A stretch of DNA of 64,000 bases, from assembly GCF_008973465.1 (NCBI RefSeq), contig NZ_WBXN01000004.1:4256501-4320500 (forward strand), written 5' to 3'. Within the stretch, counting starts at the first letter, position 1; each line of letters begins with the position of its first letter. A program made the translations under genes and the position numbers. The notes beneath the pieces were generated by a model, which saw only the letters and a program-made list of their open reading frames with translations, searched no databases and was not told the DNA's origin. This stretch comes from Streptomyces sp. SS1-1. Its GTDB lineage: Bacteria; Actinomycetota; Actinomycetes; Streptomycetales; Streptomycetaceae. Positions 49,709 through 59,026 of this stretch are shown in pieces.

Positions 49709-50065
49709 ATGCCCCGATACCTGTCGCTCGTGAAGATCGACGAGGCGTCCGCCCCCGCCGAGGGCCCGAGCCCCGAACTGATGCGGCGCATGGGCGAGCT
49801 GATCGAGGAGGTCACCAAGGCCGGCGTCATGCTCGACACGGCCGGGCTGCTGCCGTCCGCGCAGGGCACCCGCGTGCACTGGGAGGGCGGCCGGATCTCC
49901 GTCACCGACGGGCCCTTCACCGAGGCCAAGGAGGTCGTCGGCGGGTACGCGATCATGCAGTGCAAGGACAAGGCCGAGGCCATCGAGTGGACCACCCGGT
50001 TCCTGAAGGTCCACGAGGAGTTCTGGACCGTCACCTGCGAGGTGCGGGAGATCGCCGAGGGGTGA
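49709..50065 (+). CDS. YCII/DGPF-domain protein
   Basis: The 118-aa product is a single YCII-related domain with the eponymous DGPFTEAKEVVGGYAIMQ. GAGGAG precedes ATG 49709. The gene lies 47 nt before an ECF42-type sigma factor. ECF42 sigma factors are known to be linked to DGPF proteins, though the role of the DGPF partner is unclear. It is not a typical anti-sigma factor: no membrane helix and no zinc motif. Confidence 0.9.
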   Translation: MPRYLSLVKIDEASAPAEGPSPELMRRMGELIEEVTKAGVMLDTAGLLPSAQGTRVHWEGGRISVTDGPFTEAKEVVGGYAIMQCKDKAEAIEWTTRFLKVHEEFWTVTCEVREIAEG

Positions 50066-50112
50066 CCGCGCCCGCTGGGCCGCCGGACGGGCAGGGTGTT
50101 CGATGGTGGGCT

Positions 50113-51375
50113 GTGGAGACACCGCGCAGCATCGACACCCGGTCCGCCCTCGACACCGTGTTCCGCCTCGAGTTCCCCCGTGTCGTCGCCGCCGTCACCC
50201 GGATCGTCCGGGACGTCGGCATCGCCGAGGAGCTGGCCCAGGACGCCCTGGTCGCCGCGTTGGAGCAGTGGCCGCGCGACGGCGTGCCCGACCGGCCGGG
50301 CGCCTGGCTCACCGCCGCCGCCCGGCACCGCGCCGTCGACCTGGTCCGGCGCCGGGAGAACTACGCCCGCAAGCTCCGGGAGATCGGCCGGACCCTGGAG
50401 GACGTGCCGCCGCCGGAGCCCGCCGACCCCGACGCCATCGACGACGACCTGCTCCGGCTCGTCTTCACCACCTGCCATCCCGTGCTGTCCCCGGAGGCCC
50501 GCACGGCCCTCACCCTGCGCCTCGTCGGCGGTCTGACCACCGCCGAGATCGCCCGCGCCTACCTGGTGCCCGAGGCCACGGTCGCCCAGCGCGTGGTCCG
50601 CGCCAAGCGCACCCTCGCCACCCGGAACGTCGCCTTCGAGGTGCCGTACGGGCCCGACCGGGAGGCTCGGCTCGGCTCCGTCCTCGACGTCATCTACCTG
50701 ATCTTCAACGAGGGGTACGCGGCGACCGCGGGCGACGACTGGCTGCGCCCCGCGCTGTGCGAGGACGCGCTGCGGCTGGCCCGGCAGCTCGCCGCGCTGA
50801 TGCCGAAGGAACCCGAGGTGCACGCCCTGGCCTCACTCCTGGAGTTCCAGGCGTCCCGTACGGCCGCCCGCACCGCCCCCGACGGCACGCCCGTCCTGCT
50901 GCGCGATCAGAGCCGGCGCCGCTGGAACCGCATGCTGATCGCCCGGGGCATCACCGCCCTGGACCGGGCGGGCGCGACGGCCACGGGCGCCCCCGGCCCG
51001 TACGCCCTCCAGGCCGCCATCGCCGCCTGCCACGCGCACGCGTACCGCTACGAGGACACCGACTGGGGGACCATCGCCACGCTGTACCGGCTGCTCGCCG
51101 CCCGGTCGCCGTCGCCGGTCGTGGAGCTGAACCGGGCGGTCGCCGTCTCGATGGCCGAGGGCCCCGGGCCCGCCCTGGAGATCGTCGACGCCCTCGCGGG
51201 AGAACCGGCGCTGCGGGACTACCACCTGCTGCCGAGCGTGCGCGGCGACCTGCTGCTGCGCCTCGGCCGTACGGCGGAGGCGCGGGCGGAGTTCGAGCGA
51301 GCGGCGGCGCTGACGCGCAACGGGCCGGAGCGGGAGATGCTGCGCAGACGCGCGGCGGACATCCGGTTCGGCTAG
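50113..51375 (+). CDS. ECF42-type RNA polymerase sigma factor with long C-terminal extension
   Basis: The 420-aa product has sigma region 2 (RLEFPRVVAAVTRIVRDVGIAEELAQDALVAAL) and region 4 (LTLRLVGGLTTAEIARAYLVPEATVAQRVVRAKRTL). An extension of about 220 residues follows (GSVLDVIYLIFNEGYAATAGDDW ... ALEIVDALAGEPALRDYHLLPSVRGDLLLRLGRTAEARAEFERAAALT), which is TPR-like. This matches ECF42, whose extension is thought to control activity in place of an anti-sigma factor. GTG 50113 is chosen by alignment to the family start. Target genes unknown. Confidence 0.9.
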   Translation: METPRSIDTRSALDTVFRLEFPRVVAAVTRIVRDVGIAEELAQDALVAALEQWPRDGVPDRPGAWLTAAARHRAVDLVRRRENYARKLREIGRTLEDVPPPEPADPDAIDDDLLRLVFTTCHPVLSPEARTALTLRLVGGLTTAEIARAYLVPEATVAQRVVRAKRTLATRNVAFEVPYGPDREARLGSVLDVIYLIFNEGYAATAGDDWLRPALCEDALRLARQLAALMPKEPEVHALASLLEFQASRTAARTAPDGTPVLLRDQSRRRWNRMLIARGITALDRAGATATGAPGPYALQAAIAACHAHAYRYEDTDWGTIATLYRLLAARSPSPVVELNRAVAVSMAEGPGPALEIVDALAGEPALRDYHLLPSVRGDLLLRLGRTAEARAEFERAAALTRNGPEREMLRRRAADIRFG

Positions 51376-51421
51376 TGCTGTGACCGGAAAAGTTCACCGG
51401 CTCGCGGCGCCCGGCACGGCA

Positions 51422-52594
51422 CTAGGCGGGGTGTCCCACCAGCATCGTCGGGGCCCCCGCCACCCGGGTCAGGAACACGGTGGCCGCGTTCGGCCCTTGC
51501 GGTTTGACCTTGCGGCGCAGTTCCTCCGGTTCGACCGCCGAGCCGCGCTTCTTCACGGTCAGCGTGCCCACCCCGCGCTCCCGCAGCAGCGCCTTCAGCC
51601 GCTTCACGTTGAACGGCAACCGGTCGGTGATCTCGTACGCGGCGGCGAACGGCGTGGGGCGCAGCTCGTCCGCGGTGATGTACGCGATGGTCGCGTCGAC
51701 GAGCCCGCCGTCCAGCGACTCGGCGACCTCGGCGACCAGATGGGCCCGGATGACGGCGCCGTCCGGCTCGTACAGATAGCGTCCGACGGGACGCACCGCC
51801 GGGTCGGGCAGGCCGCGGCCGAGCAGCGGGCGCGGGCCCGGCAGCAGGGTGGCGCGGACCGCCCCGGGGGCCGTCCCGAACCAGAGCACCGCCTCCTTGA
51901 CGTCCCCGCCGTCCGAGATCCACTCGGCCTCCGCGTCGCCGGGGACCGCCTCGTGCGGGATGCCGGGCGCGACCTTCAGGGCGGCGTGGGGCGCGGTGCG
52001 GGCCGCCTCGACGGCCCAGGACAGGGGCGGCGAGTACGCCTCCGGGTCGAAGACGCGGCCGCGGCCGCCGCGCCGGGCCGGGTCGACGAACACGGCGTCG
52101 AATCCGCCGGTCGCGACCTCGGTGACGTCCGCCTCGCGCACCTCGACCAGGTCAGCCAGCCCGAGCGCCGCCATGTTGGCCCGGGCCGCCGCGACCGTCA
52201 CCGGGTCCCGGTCGACGGCCAGCACCCGGATGCCGGCCCGCGCGAGCGCGATCGCGTCGCCGCCGATGCCGCAGCACAGGTCGGCCACCGAGCCGATGCC
52301 CAGCTCCCGCATCCGGGCCGCCCGGTACGCCGCCACGCTCGCCCGCGTCGACTGCTCGACCCCGTTCGGCGTGAAGTACATGCGCCCCGCGTCCCCGGCG
52401 CCGAACTTCGCCGCCGCCCGCTGCCGCAGCCGGGCCTGCCCGAGGGCCGCGGACACCAGTCCGGCCGGGTGCTCGCGGCGCAGCCGGGTGGCGACGGCGA
52501 GTTCGTCGGCGGGGTCGGTGTCGCGCACGGCGTCGAGGAGGGCGCGGCCCTCGGGGGCGAGCAGGGCGGTGAAGGCGTCGAGGTGGTCGTTCAC
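51422..52594 (-). CDS. Class I SAM-dependent methyltransferase
   Basis: The 390-aa product has the SAM-binding motif I VADLCCGIGGDAIALARAG, motif II VLAVDRDPVTV and a VFVDPARRGGRGRVFDPE segment like the (D/N)PPY region of RNA methyltransferases. The C-terminal part resembles a THUMP-like domain. GTG 52594 is preferred: GACAAT ends 6 nt before it (leaderless pattern) and the protein begins VNDHLDAFTALLAPEG. ATG 52687 would run into the divergent gene's start. The substrate is probably RNA, not known. Confidence 0.85.
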   Translation of the reverse strand: MNDHLDAFTALLAPEGRALLDAVRDTDPADELAVATRLRREHPAGLVSAALGQARLRQRAAAKFGAGDAGRMYFTPNGVEQSTRASVAAYRAARMRELGIGSVADLCCGIGGDAIALARAGIRVLAVDRDPVTVAAARANMAALGLADLVEVREADVTEVATGGFDAVFVDPARRGGRGRVFDPEAYSPPLSWAVEAARTAPHAALKVAPGIPHEAVPGDAEAEWISDGGDVKEAVLWFGTAPGAVRATLLPGPRPLLGRGLPDPAVRPVGRYLYEPDGAVIRAHLVAEVAESLDGGLVDATIAYITADELRPTPFAAAYEITDRLPFNVKRLKALLRERGVGTLTVKKRGSAVEPEELRRKVKPQGPNAATVFLTRVAGAPTMLVGHPA

Positions 52595-52685
52595 CGGGTC
52601 ATTGTCGGCCAGTCGGAGGATGGTCCGCTCCACGGCGGCGCTGTCGGCCCGTTCCGGGCGGGGGTGCCTGCCAGGATCCGGCCCC

Positions 52686-53744
52686 ATGCGACTTGTAGGA
52701 CAAAATGACAAAAAGGGGCCTCTGGGGATCGCCGGGATCGCGGGGAGCACCGGGATCGCCGGGATCGTGTCCTGGGGCCGTCCCGTCGTCCGTGCGGTCC
52801 GGCGTGCGCGGCTGCGGGGAGCCGTCGCCGGGCTCGCGGTCGCCGCCGTCGCCTCGGGCTGCGCGCAGGGTGCCGTATCCGGTCCGGCGGGCGGCTCCTC
52901 CCCGGCCGCCGGTCCCGTGCCGAGCCGCTCGGCCGCGCCGGCGTCACCTCCGGACGGCACGCGGACCCCGGGCGGCACCCGTGCCCCGGACGGCAGGAAG
53001 CCCCCGTCCGCCCAGGAGGCCCACGCGGCCCGGGTCGCCGCGGCCCGGCGCTGGCGGCTCGCCCGCGTCCCCCTGGTGCCCCCGCCGCCGCCCGAGGTCA
53101 AGCCCCGGATCACCACCCGCAAGGGCTTCGAGGTCGACGGGCCCGACGAACCGGGCCTCCCCCCGGTCTTCACGACCGTCCCCACGAACCAGAAGGTCGT
53201 CTTCCTGACCATCGACGACGGCGCCGAGAAGGACCCGGCGTTCCTGCGCATGATGAGCGACCTGAAGGTGCCGTACTCCGCCTTTCTCAGCGACTACGTC
53301 ATCAAGGACGACTACGGCTACTTCCGGCAGCTCCAGCGGGCGGGGGCCGGGCTGAACAACCACACCCTCCACCACCGCTATCTGCCCGGCCTGTCCTACC
53401 GGGGCCAGCAGTACGAGATCTGCGGCATGCAGGACGTCATGGAGGAGCGCTTCGGCGAGCGGCCCGTGCTGTTCCGGCCGCCCTTCGGCAACTACAACCG
53501 GGACACCCTGCGCGCGGCCCGGTCCTGCGGCGTGCGGTACGTCGCCCTGTGGAACGAGGAGGTCTTCGTCGACCGCTGGGACTACCGGGAGGAGGACCGG
53601 CGGATCCGTCCGGGTGACATCGTGCTCAGTCACTTCCGGGGCCGGGACGAGTGGAAGGGCACAATGCCCGACATGATCCGCCGGTTCCTGGACAAGGTCA
53701 CGGCCGAGGGCTTCGCGGTCGCCCGGCTGGAGGACTACCTGTGA
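52686..53744 (+). CDS. Polysaccharide deacetylase (NodB) lipoprotein 1
   Basis: The 352-aa product has an unusual lead (about 20-35 residues with repeated GIAG), a membrane segment ending in a possible lipobox ASGC, a Pro-rich linker, and a NodB domain from about residue 165. Motif 1 is TIDDG at 175 (usually TFDDG), motif 2 is HTLHH, motif 3 is FRPPFGNYN. It would remove acetyl groups from cell-wall or environmental sugars. ATG 52686 is a weak choice; GTG 52767 would give a cleaner lipoprotein signal. Its stop overlaps the next gene by 4 nt. Confidence 0.85.
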   Translation: MRLVGQNDKKGPLGIAGIAGSTGIAGIVSWGRPVVRAVRRARLRGAVAGLAVAAVASGCAQGAVSGPAGGSSPAAGPVPSRSAAPASPPDGTRTPGGTRAPDGRKPPSAQEAHAARVAAARRWRLARVPLVPPPPPEVKPRITTRKGFEVDGPDEPGLPPVFTTVPTNQKVVFLTIDDGAEKDPAFLRMMSDLKVPYSAFLSDYVIKDDYGYFRQLQRAGAGLNNHTLHHRYLPGLSYRGQQYEICGMQDVMEERFGERPVLFRPPFGNYNRDTLRAARSCGVRYVALWNEEVFVDRWDYREEDRRIRPGDIVLSHFRGRDEWKGTMPDMIRRFLDKVTAEGFAVARLEDYL

Positions 53745-54562
53745 CGCCGCCGCCGGGGTCACGCGCGTCCGTCGCCGTGGCCCTGGCGACCGTCCTGCTC
53801 GCCGGATGCGCCGGGACCGCCGCCACCGGCCCCCGCGCCGGGACCGGCCACGAGGCGACGCGCGCGGCGAAGAACGCCACGCACACCGCGCAGCCGTACC
53901 GCCGCTGGGGCCTGAGCGACCCGCTGCCCGCGCCGCCCCCGCCGCCCGCCCGGCGGGTCGCCCGGCCCCCCGGTGGACCGCCGCCCGTCCTGCGCCGCGT
54001 CCCCACCCGCGACCGGGTCGTCTTCCTCACCTACGACGACGGCGCCGAGAAGGACCCCCGCTTCGTCGGCATGGTCCGTGAACTGCGGCTGCCCGTCAGC
54101 ATGTTCCTCACGGACAGCGTGGTCGGCCCCGGCTACGCGCACTTCGCGCGGCTGCGCGCGGTCGGCGCGTCCCTGCAGAACCACACCCTCGACCACGCCG
54201 CCCTGCGCGGACTGCCCTACGCCGGCCAGCGCGCCGAGATCTGCGGCCAGCAGCACAAGCTGCACGCCCGCTTCGGCGTCCGCCCCCGGCTCTTCCGGCC
54301 GCCCTACGGCACCTACGACGGCACCACGCTGCGCGCCGCCGACGACTGCGGGATCGGCGCCGTCGTGCTGTGGCGCGCGACGATGACGGGCGACGGCCGG
54401 CTGACGTACGCGAAGGGGCCCGCGCGCCTGCGTCCCGGCGACGTCGTCTCCGTGCCGTCCGCCGAGCCGGGCGGGCTGTCGCTGCGGGAGCGCACCACCC
54501 TGCTGCTGCGCGCGGTCCAGGAGCGGGGGCTGACCGTGGGCCGCCTGGAGGACTACGTCTGA
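53741..54562 (+). CDS. Polysaccharide deacetylase (NodB) lipoprotein 2
   Basis: The 273-aa product starts with a lipoprotein signal with a perfect lipobox LLAGC, a Pro-rich spacer (LPAPPPPPARRVARPPGGPPP) and a NodB domain. Motifs: TYDDG at 97, HTLDH, FRPPYGTYD. It is a tandem paralogue of the preceding gene (shared DGAEKDP, QNHTL/NNHTL) and overlaps it by GTGA, so the two are one operon. Both are expected on the outer membrane face. Confidence 0.9.
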   Translation: MTPPPGSRASVAVALATVLLAGCAGTAATGPRAGTGHEATRAAKNATHTAQPYRRWGLSDPLPAPPPPPARRVARPPGGPPPVLRRVPTRDRVVFLTYDDGAEKDPRFVGMVRELRLPVSMFLTDSVVGPGYAHFARLRAVGASLQNHTLDHAALRGLPYAGQRAEICGQQHKLHARFGVRPRLFRPPYGTYDGTTLRAADDCGIGAVVLWRATMTGDGRLTYAKGPARLRPGDVVSVPSAEPGGLSLRERTTLLLRAVQERGLTVGRLEDYV

Positions 54563-54626
54563 GACGTCCCGTGGGCGGCTTCGGGTGTTCCGAGGGGCCG
54601 TCCGCGGCGCGCCGCGCCACGGCGAA

Positions 54627-54653
54627 TTGGCACTCCGCTTGACCGAGTGCTAA
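54627..54653. promoter_or_regulatory. CIRCE operator 1 and groES promoter
   Basis: TTGGCACTC (54627-54635), N9, GAGTGCTAA (54645-54653) matches the CIRCE element bound by HrcA. The promoter TTGACC (54639-54644), 18 bp, TAGTCT (54663-54668) starts inside its spacer, so HrcA binding would block RNA polymerase. Confidence 0.92.
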
Positions 54654-54673
54654 TCGCGGTCATAGTCTCGGCT

Positions 54674-54700
54674 CTGGCACTCCCCACTGGAGAGTGCCAA
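54674..54700. promoter_or_regulatory. CIRCE operator 2
   Basis: CTGGCACTC (54674-54682), N9, GAGTGCCAA (54692-54700) is a second CIRCE copy with centre 47 bp from the first. It lies just after the -10 box, in the transcribed leader about 100 nt before groES. Two sites should give tight heat-inducible control. Confidence 0.9.
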
Positions 54701-54799
54701 CCACGCGACGGGCAGGTCCGGCACCCGCGACGACGGATCGACCTGGTCGCCACCTCAGACAGTTAACCCCGTGAGATCTCCGAAGGGGGAGGTCGGATC

Positions 54800-55108
54800 G
54801 TGACGACCACCAGCTCCAAGGTTGCCATCAAGCCGCTCGAGGACCGCATCGTGGTCCAGCCGCTCGACGCCGAGCAGACCACCGCCTCTGGCCTGGTCAT
54901 CCCGGACACCGCGAAGGAGAAGCCCCAGGAGGGCGTCATCCTCGCCGTCGGTCCGGGCCGCTTCGAGAACGGCGAGCGCCTTCCGCTCGATGTGAAGGTC
55001 GGCGACATCGTGCTGTACAGCAAGTACGGCGGCACCGAGGTGAAGTACAACGGCGAGGAGTACCTCGTCCTCTCGTCCCGCGACGTGCTCGCGGTCATCG
55101 AGAAGTAG
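54800..55108 (+). CDS. groES: Co-chaperonin GroES
   Basis: The lid of the GroEL folding chamber. The 102-aa product has [22 protein letters not shown], with the mobile loop [10 protein letters not shown], and ends VLAVIEK. GTG 54800 has GGGGGAGG about 10 nt upstream. Transcription is under two CIRCE elements. Confidence 0.97.
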   Translation: MTTTSSKVAIKPLEDRIVVQPLDAEQTTASGLVIPDTAKEKPQEGVILAVGPGRFENGERLPLDVKVGDIVLYSKYGGTEVKYNGEEYLVLSSRDVLAVIEK

Positions 55109-55132
55109 ACGCCTCGAAGCTCTTGTCTTCAG

Positions 55133-55193
55133 CTGCGCCCCTGGCCCCCGCGACCACATGAGAACCGGGCGCCCGGGGCGCAGTGTCTTTTTT
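55133..55193 (+). terminator. Possible attenuator between groES and groEL1
   Basis: CTGCGCCCC (55133-55141) pairs with GGGGCGCAG (55175-55183) over a 33-nt loop that itself contains GC-rich arms. A run of six T (55188-55193) follows. T-runs of this kind are rare in this genome. Position and shape suggest partial termination giving more groES than groEL1 mRNA, or an RNA processing site. Confidence 0.55.
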
Positions 55194-55195
55194 GA

Positions 55196-56857
<1,662 letters not shown>

Positions 56858-56881
56858 GTGAGCGGTTCCCCGTAAGACGCC

Positions 56882-56920
56882 GAGGGCCCGGCATCCCCGT
56901 CACGGGGGTGCCGGGCCCTC
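56882..56920 (+). terminator. groEL1 terminator
   Basis: A 17-bp near-perfect stem (56882-56898 with 56904-56920, one G-U pair) with loop GTCAC lies 24 nt after the stop. No T-run, as is usual here. Confidence 0.88.
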
Positions 56921-56962
56921 GCCGTACCCTCAGGGCGACGTCCGGACAACAGGGGGTGCGAG

Positions 56963-58003
56963 ATGAGCCAGGTGCTCTACGGCGAACGGTCCCGGAACCC
57001 GTTCGCGCGGACCGTGGAACTGACCGGGGACGGACTGCGCAGAGGCGGCCGTACGACACCGCTCGCCGAGCTGAACCTCGGCGCCATGGCGGAGGCGTTC
57101 CTGCGGGGCCAGTGGCTCGGCGGCGGTGGCACCGAACGCCCGCTCGGGCGGCTGCCGCAGGACGCCGGGACCGTCCCCGTCACCCGGGTCACCGGCACCA
57201 GCACCCCGCTGAAGGTCCGCCGGGCCGCCGAGTTCGCGCGGGCCCTCGGCGAACTGTCCGTGCGCGTGTGCGGCGGACCGGCCGCCGTGGCCGCCCTCGC
57301 CGAACGGGCCCGCGCGGAGGACGTCCCGCTGTGGATGGCGCGCCGGTACGCGCCGGGCCCGGCCGGACCGGTGGCCGTCGCCGTGGACCGGCGCCTGGTC
57401 CGCGTCGACGTCTGGGGCCCGCACGCCCCGGCCGTACGGCTGCGCGCACCCCACGGCTATACCGGCGACTCCTCCTCGCCGGGCGCCGGCCTGGTGCTGA
57501 CCGTCGGCGACCAGTACGCGCGGCTGTCCCTGCGCAGGACGCTCCGCAAGTCCAAGCGCGGCGTGGAGATCCAACTCCCCGGCCGCCGGTGGACGCTACG
57601 CCGCGCCGACGCGACCAGCTCCTGGCTGCTGCGCGACGACGCCCGGGTCGCCCTCCTGACCCGCCCGCCCCGCCGCCCCGACCTCGCCCCCGGCACGGTC
57701 CTGGCGCCCCTGCCGGCCGTGCGCCACGAGAGCCCCGACCCGCTGGACGCCGTCATGGCCCACGCGGTCGCGGCGTCCTTCGGCCTCGGCGACACCACGG
57801 GCTCGGCCCGCTTCCGCGCCCGCCCCGGCGACGACACCGACACCACCTGGGAACTGCCCTGGTTCAGCAACCTCGGCACCGGCCACGACGACAACGACTC
57901 GGGCGCCGCGGACGGCTGGGGCAGCGACGGCGGAGACGGCGGAGACGGCGGCGGCGGAGACGGGGGAGACGGCGGAGGGGACGGGGGAGGCGGGGGCGAC
58001 TGA
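56963..58003 (+). CDS. Protein of unknown function with Gly/Asp-rich tail
   Basis: The 346-aa product begins MSQVLYGERSRNPFARTVEL and has no signal peptide or membrane helix. A mixed alpha/beta body (about 1-300) includes RYAPGPAGPVAVAVDRRLVRVDVWGP and RRTLRKSKRGVEIQLPGRRWTLRRADATSSWLLRD, the latter resembling a beta-rich ligand-binding or tubby-like barrel only loosely. The last 38 residues are almost all Gly and Asp. The tail recalls some secreted-protein C-termini of actinobacteria, but export is not supported here. ATG 56963. Function unknown. Confidence 0.8.
   Translation: MSQVLYGERSRNPFARTVELTGDGLRRGGRTTPLAELNLGAMAEAFLRGQWLGGGGTERPLGRLPQDAGTVPVTRVTGTSTPLKVRRAAEFARALGELSVRVCGGPAAVAALAERARAEDVPLWMARRYAPGPAGPVAVAVDRRLVRVDVWGPHAPAVRLRAPHGYTGDSSSPGAGLVLTVGDQYARLSLRRTLRKSKRGVEIQLPGRRWTLRRADATSSWLLRDDARVALLTRPPRRPDLAPGTVLAPLPAVRHESPDPLDAVMAHAVAASFGLGDTTGSARFRARPGDDTDTTWELPWFSNLGTGHDDNDSGAADGWGSDGGDGGDGGGGDGGDGGGDGGGGGD
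57925..58003 (+). repeat. Tandem GGCGGAGAC-type repeat encoding the Gly/Asp tail
   Basis: Imperfect repeats of GGCGGAGAC and GGGGGAGAC units encode (G)nD runs at the C-terminus of the preceding protein. The frame stays open, so selection may keep the coding sense. The tract is a likely site of slippage and length variation between strains. Confidence 0.7.
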
Positions 58004-58213
58004 CGGCGCCACCCGCGCACTCATCCCGTGCCCTCCACATACGGCCGGGCCCGCCCGCGCGACGGTGACGTCCTGTCCCAGACATGCCGGCGCGCCCCGC
58101 ACACCGGGTCCGTCGCATACGTCACCTCGGCCGGGAAGCCGTCGGCCCTGACCCGCTCGGCTGCCGCCAGGCCGACCTGGACGACCGACCCGGCTGCGGC
58201 ACCGGGACGGACA

Positions 58214-58251
58214 AAGGCCCCGCTCCCTCGGCTGGACGGGAGCGGGGCCTT
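58214..58251. terminator. Bidirectional terminator
   Basis: A 14-bp stem pairs AAGGCCCCGCTCCC (58214-58227) with GGGAGCGGGGCCTT (58238-58251). It lies between the convergent genes ending at 58003 and 58263, with A/T-rich ends on both sides as needed for both directions. Confidence 0.88.
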
Positions 58252-58262
58252 CCCCTTCGCGG

Positions 58263-58955
58263 TCATTCGGCGAGTACCCCCAACTGCTCCATCAGACCCG
58301 CCCGGTCGTAGATCCAGTGGCCCTCACAGACGCGGCCGTCGCGGAAGCGCTGCCAGGTCATGCCCTGCATGCTCACGTCCTGGCCGGTCGGCGGGATGCC
58401 CAGGAAGTCGCCCTTGTGGTGGCCGGTCACGGTCCAGCGGGTGCAGACCCGGTCGTCCTCGGCCATCTGGTCGTCGACGCGGAACGTGAGGTCGAAGGCG
58501 CCGTACCAGCCCTCCAGCACCGCGCGCATCTCGTCCCGGCCCTGGACGGGGCGCGGATAGGACGGGTCGTGGTCCACGTAGTCGTCCGTGACGTGCTCGA
58601 GGATGCGTTCCGGAGGCCTGCGGCCCAGCTCGGTGAAGAAGGCCCGCGCGGCGAGGAGGTTCAGCTGCTCGTCCCGCACCACGTCCAGATCGGTGAAGAC
58701 CGGCGGCCCGTCGCACAGGGCCACCATCTCCTCGTAGATCCGGCCGGTCTCGGGGAGGTGCGAGTTGCGCATCGCCTCGTCGTACGACGGGAACTCCACG
58801 ATCTCCACGAAGTGCGAGCCGTCGGACCGGTCCCGGCCGATGAGGTCGTGCGTGGCCGTCCGCTTCCCCTTGGTCTGCTCGACCCACCTGTCCATCAGCC
58901 GGTTCATCTCGTCGAACCGGTCCGTCCTGCAGTCGATGAGCTGTACGAAGGTCAT
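58263..58955 (-). CDS. Fusion of ABM-like and SnoaL-like domains
   Basis: The 230-aa product joins an N-terminal dimeric ferredoxin-like domain (about 1-100; MTFVQLIDCRTDRFDEMNRLMDRW ... HFVEIVEFPSYDEAMRNSH) to a C-terminal SnoaL/NTF2-like domain (about 105-230; VTDDYVDHDPSYPRPVQGRDEMRAVLEGWYGAFD). The SnoaL family includes polyketide cyclases and many stand-alone proteins of unknown role. ATG 58955 has GGGAGG 9 nt upstream. Neighbours are an SDR and other oxidoreductases. Substrate unknown; no polyketide cluster is nearby. Confidence 0.85.
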   Translation of the reverse strand: MTFVQLIDCRTDRFDEMNRLMDRWVEQTKGKRTATHDLIGRDRSDGSHFVEIVEFPSYDEAMRNSHLPETGRIYEEMVALCDGPPVFTDLDVVRDEQLNLLAARAFFTELGRRPPERILEHVTDDYVDHDPSYPRPVQGRDEMRAVLEGWYGAFDLTFRVDDQMAEDDRVCTRWTVTGHHKGDFLGIPPTGQDVSMQGMTWQRFRDGRVCEGHWIYDRAGLMEQLGVLAE

Positions 58956-59026
58956 GGCGCCGGCGCCTCCCGGCCCCCCTGGGTGCGGCTGGACACGCTC
59001 ATTCTCCTCCGCGTCCGGACCGCCCT

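Noticed and set aside
52595-53251. Minus-strand extension of the methyltransferase frame
   Set aside because: It runs antisense to the NodB lipoprotein gene and is Ala/Pro/Arg low-complexity. The SAM domain and a leaderless signal support a start at 52594.
57925-58000. Possible CRISPR or minisatellite array
   Set aside because: The repeats are short, contiguous and in frame with the protein tail. There are no spacers.
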